Assembly (NCBI GenBank): GCA_947627805.1
Contig: CANQXB010000036.1
Location: 1 to 8,329, forward strand
DNA from: an uncultured Bacilli bacterium
Lineage (GTDB): Bacteria > Bacillota_I > Bacilli_A > RF39 > UBA660
Length of the DNA stretch: 8,329 bases
Reading direction: 5' to 3'
The notes beneath the pieces are model-generated. The model worked only from the letters and a program-made list of their open reading frames with translations. It made no database searches and was not told the DNA's origin. The translations under genes were made by a program, and so were the position numbers. How positions within the stretch are numbered: position 1 is the first letter of the stretch; each line of letters opens with the position of its first letter. Below are positions 7,095 to 8,329 of the stretch, piece by piece.

Positions 7095-7098
7095 ACTT

Positions 7099-7104
7099 CC
7101 TCCT
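7099..7104 (-). promoter_or_regulatory. Ribosome binding site of aspS touching the hisS stop
   Basis: AGGAGG on the minus strand, four bases before the aspS ATG, closer than at the other genes here. Its first base is the last base of the hisS TAA (7104-7106). The start is nevertheless secure, because the protein begins with the family's usual N-terminal RSHYCG pattern. Confidence 0.75.
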
Positions 7105-8329
7105 TATAAATTGCCAATAATATATTCGACAATTTCTCCTAAATCGACTTTTTCTTCTTCTTTAGTCGCATTATCTTTAACATTAACAAGTCCTTTTTGT
7201 AAATCTTCATTATTTAAAATAATTAATAATTTAGCTTGTAATCGATCCGCTTCTTTAAATTGTCCTTTTAAAGATTTACCCATATTATCAAGTTCCGTAA
7301 TAACTCCATTAAGACGTAAATTTTGGGCAATATCAATGGCATGTAATTTTTCTTCTTCGGACACATACATAATATAAACTTCAACTTGTCTTTTAATATC
7401 TTTATATAGCTCCATATCTTTTAAAATATTAATAATGCGGTCCATCCCACAAGCAAAACCAATGCCATAACTATCGGGACCATCTAATTCTTTAATTAAC
7501 TTGTTATAACGGCCACCGCCTCCTAAAACACTATGCTCAGTTTCATTATAATCCAAAGAAACAATTTCAAAAACAGTATGCTCATAATAATCTAAACCTC
7601 TTACAATATTCGGATTTACTTCATAATCAACATCCATAATATCTAAATATTTTAAAATAGTTTCCAATCTTTCTTTACTTTCCTTATTTAAATAATCAAT
7701 AGTTTTGGGAGCATTTTTTAATATTTCACTATCTTTATCAACTTTACAATCTAAAATTCTTAAAGGATTAGTTTTAAATCTTTCCTTACAATCATCACAT
7801 AATTTATCTAAATTGGGTTCTAAATATTTAACTAAAGCTTCTTTATAATTCTTTCTAGATTCGGCATCTCCTAAAGAATTAATCATTACTTCTAAATTAT
7901 TAATATGTAATGTTTCTAATATTTTATATTGTAAACTAATAACTTCGGCATCAATTAAAGGATTATCACTTCCTAAAACTTCCACTCCAAATTGCGTAAA
8001 TTCTCTTAACCTACCACTTTGGGGTCTTTCATAACGATACATTGTCCCATTATAATAATACTTCTTAATATCTGGTAAAGCATAAGCTTTATTTTCAATA
8101 TAAGAACGGACTACTCCAGCTGTTCCTTCGGGTCTTAAAGTAAGATTTCTATCTCCCTTATCTTTAAAATCATAAGTTTCTTTTTTGACAATATCTGATG
8201 ATTCTCCTACTGAACGATGAAAAAGCTCACTAGCCTCAAAAATTGGAGTTCTAATAAACTCATAATTATAAGTCCGCATCATGGTACTTACAAGCTCATT
8301 CACATATTCCCAAAGTAGGGATTCATCGC
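7104..8329 (-). CDS. hisS: Histidyl-tRNA synthetase, N terminus beyond the window
   Basis: Partial gene that charges tRNA(His). The frame stays open to the window edge. The GTG at 8303 could be taken as a start, but the eight residues before it (DESLLWEY) match the conserved LPxESxLWxYV segment of HisRS. The true start must therefore lie outside, probably 10-20 residues further. Positions below count from that GTG. Motif 1 and its following region are YEFIRTPIFE (14-23) and LTLRPEGTA (54-62). Motif 2 is GTMYRYERPQSGRLREFTQ (86-104). The histidine-binding HisA motif is RGLDYYEHTVFE (235-246), followed by GGGGRYNKL (261-269). Motif 3 is GIGFACGMDRI (280-290). A conserved LCDDCKERFKTNPLRILDCK region is at about 168-187. 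The C-terminal anticodon-binding domain follows from about 305. The stop lies nine bases before aspS, the common hisS-aspS order of low-GC Gram-positives. Operon control would lie upstream, outside the window. Confidence 0.97.
   Translation of the reverse strand, partial: DESLLWEYVNELVSTMMRTYNYEFIRTPIFEASELFHRSVGESSDIVKKETYDFKDKGDRNLTLRPEGTAGVVRSYIENKAYALPDIKKYYYNGTMYRYERPQSGRLREFTQFGVEVLGSDNPLIDAEVISLQYKILETLHINNLEVMINSLGDAESRKNYKEALVKYLEPNLDKLCDDCKERFKTNPLRILDCKVDKDSEILKNAPKTIDYLNKESKERLETILKYLDIMDVDYEVNPNIVRGLDYYEHTVFEIVSLDYNETEHSVLGGGGRYNKLIKELDGPDSYGIGFACGMDRIINILKDMELYKDIKRQVEVYIMYVSEEEKLHAIDIAQNLRLNGVITELDNMGKSLKGQFKEADRLQAKLLIILNNEDLQKGLVNVKDNATKEEEKVDLGEIVEYIIGNL

Noticed and set aside
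3978..7103. T-box or other tRNA-sensing leader before aspS, asnS or gatC
   Set aside because: The gaps are only 9-15 bases, far too short. Any such leader would be upstream of hisS, outside the window.
7111..7377. Plus-strand open frame of 88 codons
   Set aside because: It is antisense to the HisRS C-terminal domain, with no independent evidence of coding.
1..8329. Mollicute genetic code 4
   Set aside because: All seven frames are full-length without in-frame TGA, and the Trp codons inspected (for example in LWEY of HisRS and NPWDTT of GatA) are TGG.

Overview
This is an AT-rich window with every credible gene on the minus strand. It reads as one translation-related operon running right to left, then a terminator, then a separately transcribed gene. 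Strong AGGAGG ribosome binding sites, very short gaps, a hisS-aspS junction and a GatCAB amidotransferase suggest a low-GC Bacillota or Bacilli lineage. GatA and GatB look more like mollicute or uncultured gut Bacilli types than Bacillus, but that is an impression from memory. All Trp codons I checked are TGG and no gene is broken by TGA, so the standard bacterial code fits. Code 4 (UGA = Trp) does not.

Layout in transcription order: hisS (8329 to 7104, 5' end cut off by the window edge), aspS (7094 to 5367), asnS (5351 to 3987), gatC (3977 to 3678), gatA (3678 to 2212) and gatB (2212 to 788). Gaps are 9, 15 and 9 bases, followed by two one-base TAATG overlaps. A low-GC hairpin followed by seven T residues sits right at the gatB stop codon and should end the operon. 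Within the same 58-base gap, a TGATATAAT extended -10 element and a strong ribosome binding site serve a Fic-domain gene (729 to 1). That gene is complete, with its stop codon in the first three bases of the window.

Functionally, the operon makes His-tRNA, Asp-tRNA and Asn-tRNA directly. It also makes the amidotransferase that converts misacylated Glu-tRNA(Gln), and potentially Asp-tRNA(Asn), to the amide form. Because AsnRS is present, and AspRS has Leu where the characterised non-discriminating enzyme of Pseudomonas has His, the most likely job of GatCAB here is Gln-tRNA(Gln) synthesis. The Fic protein carries a complete catalytic motif and an N-terminal inhibitory motif, so it is predicted to be a self-inhibited AMP-transferase with an unknown target.

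I see no mobile element, CRISPR array, RNA gene or stretch of more than 300 bases without a gene. The window is mostly ordinary housekeeping sequence. The points worth a second look are unusual residues in GatA and GatB, the mixed character of AspRS, the clustering of all Asp/Asn/amide charging enzymes, and the compact terminator-promoter junction before fic.
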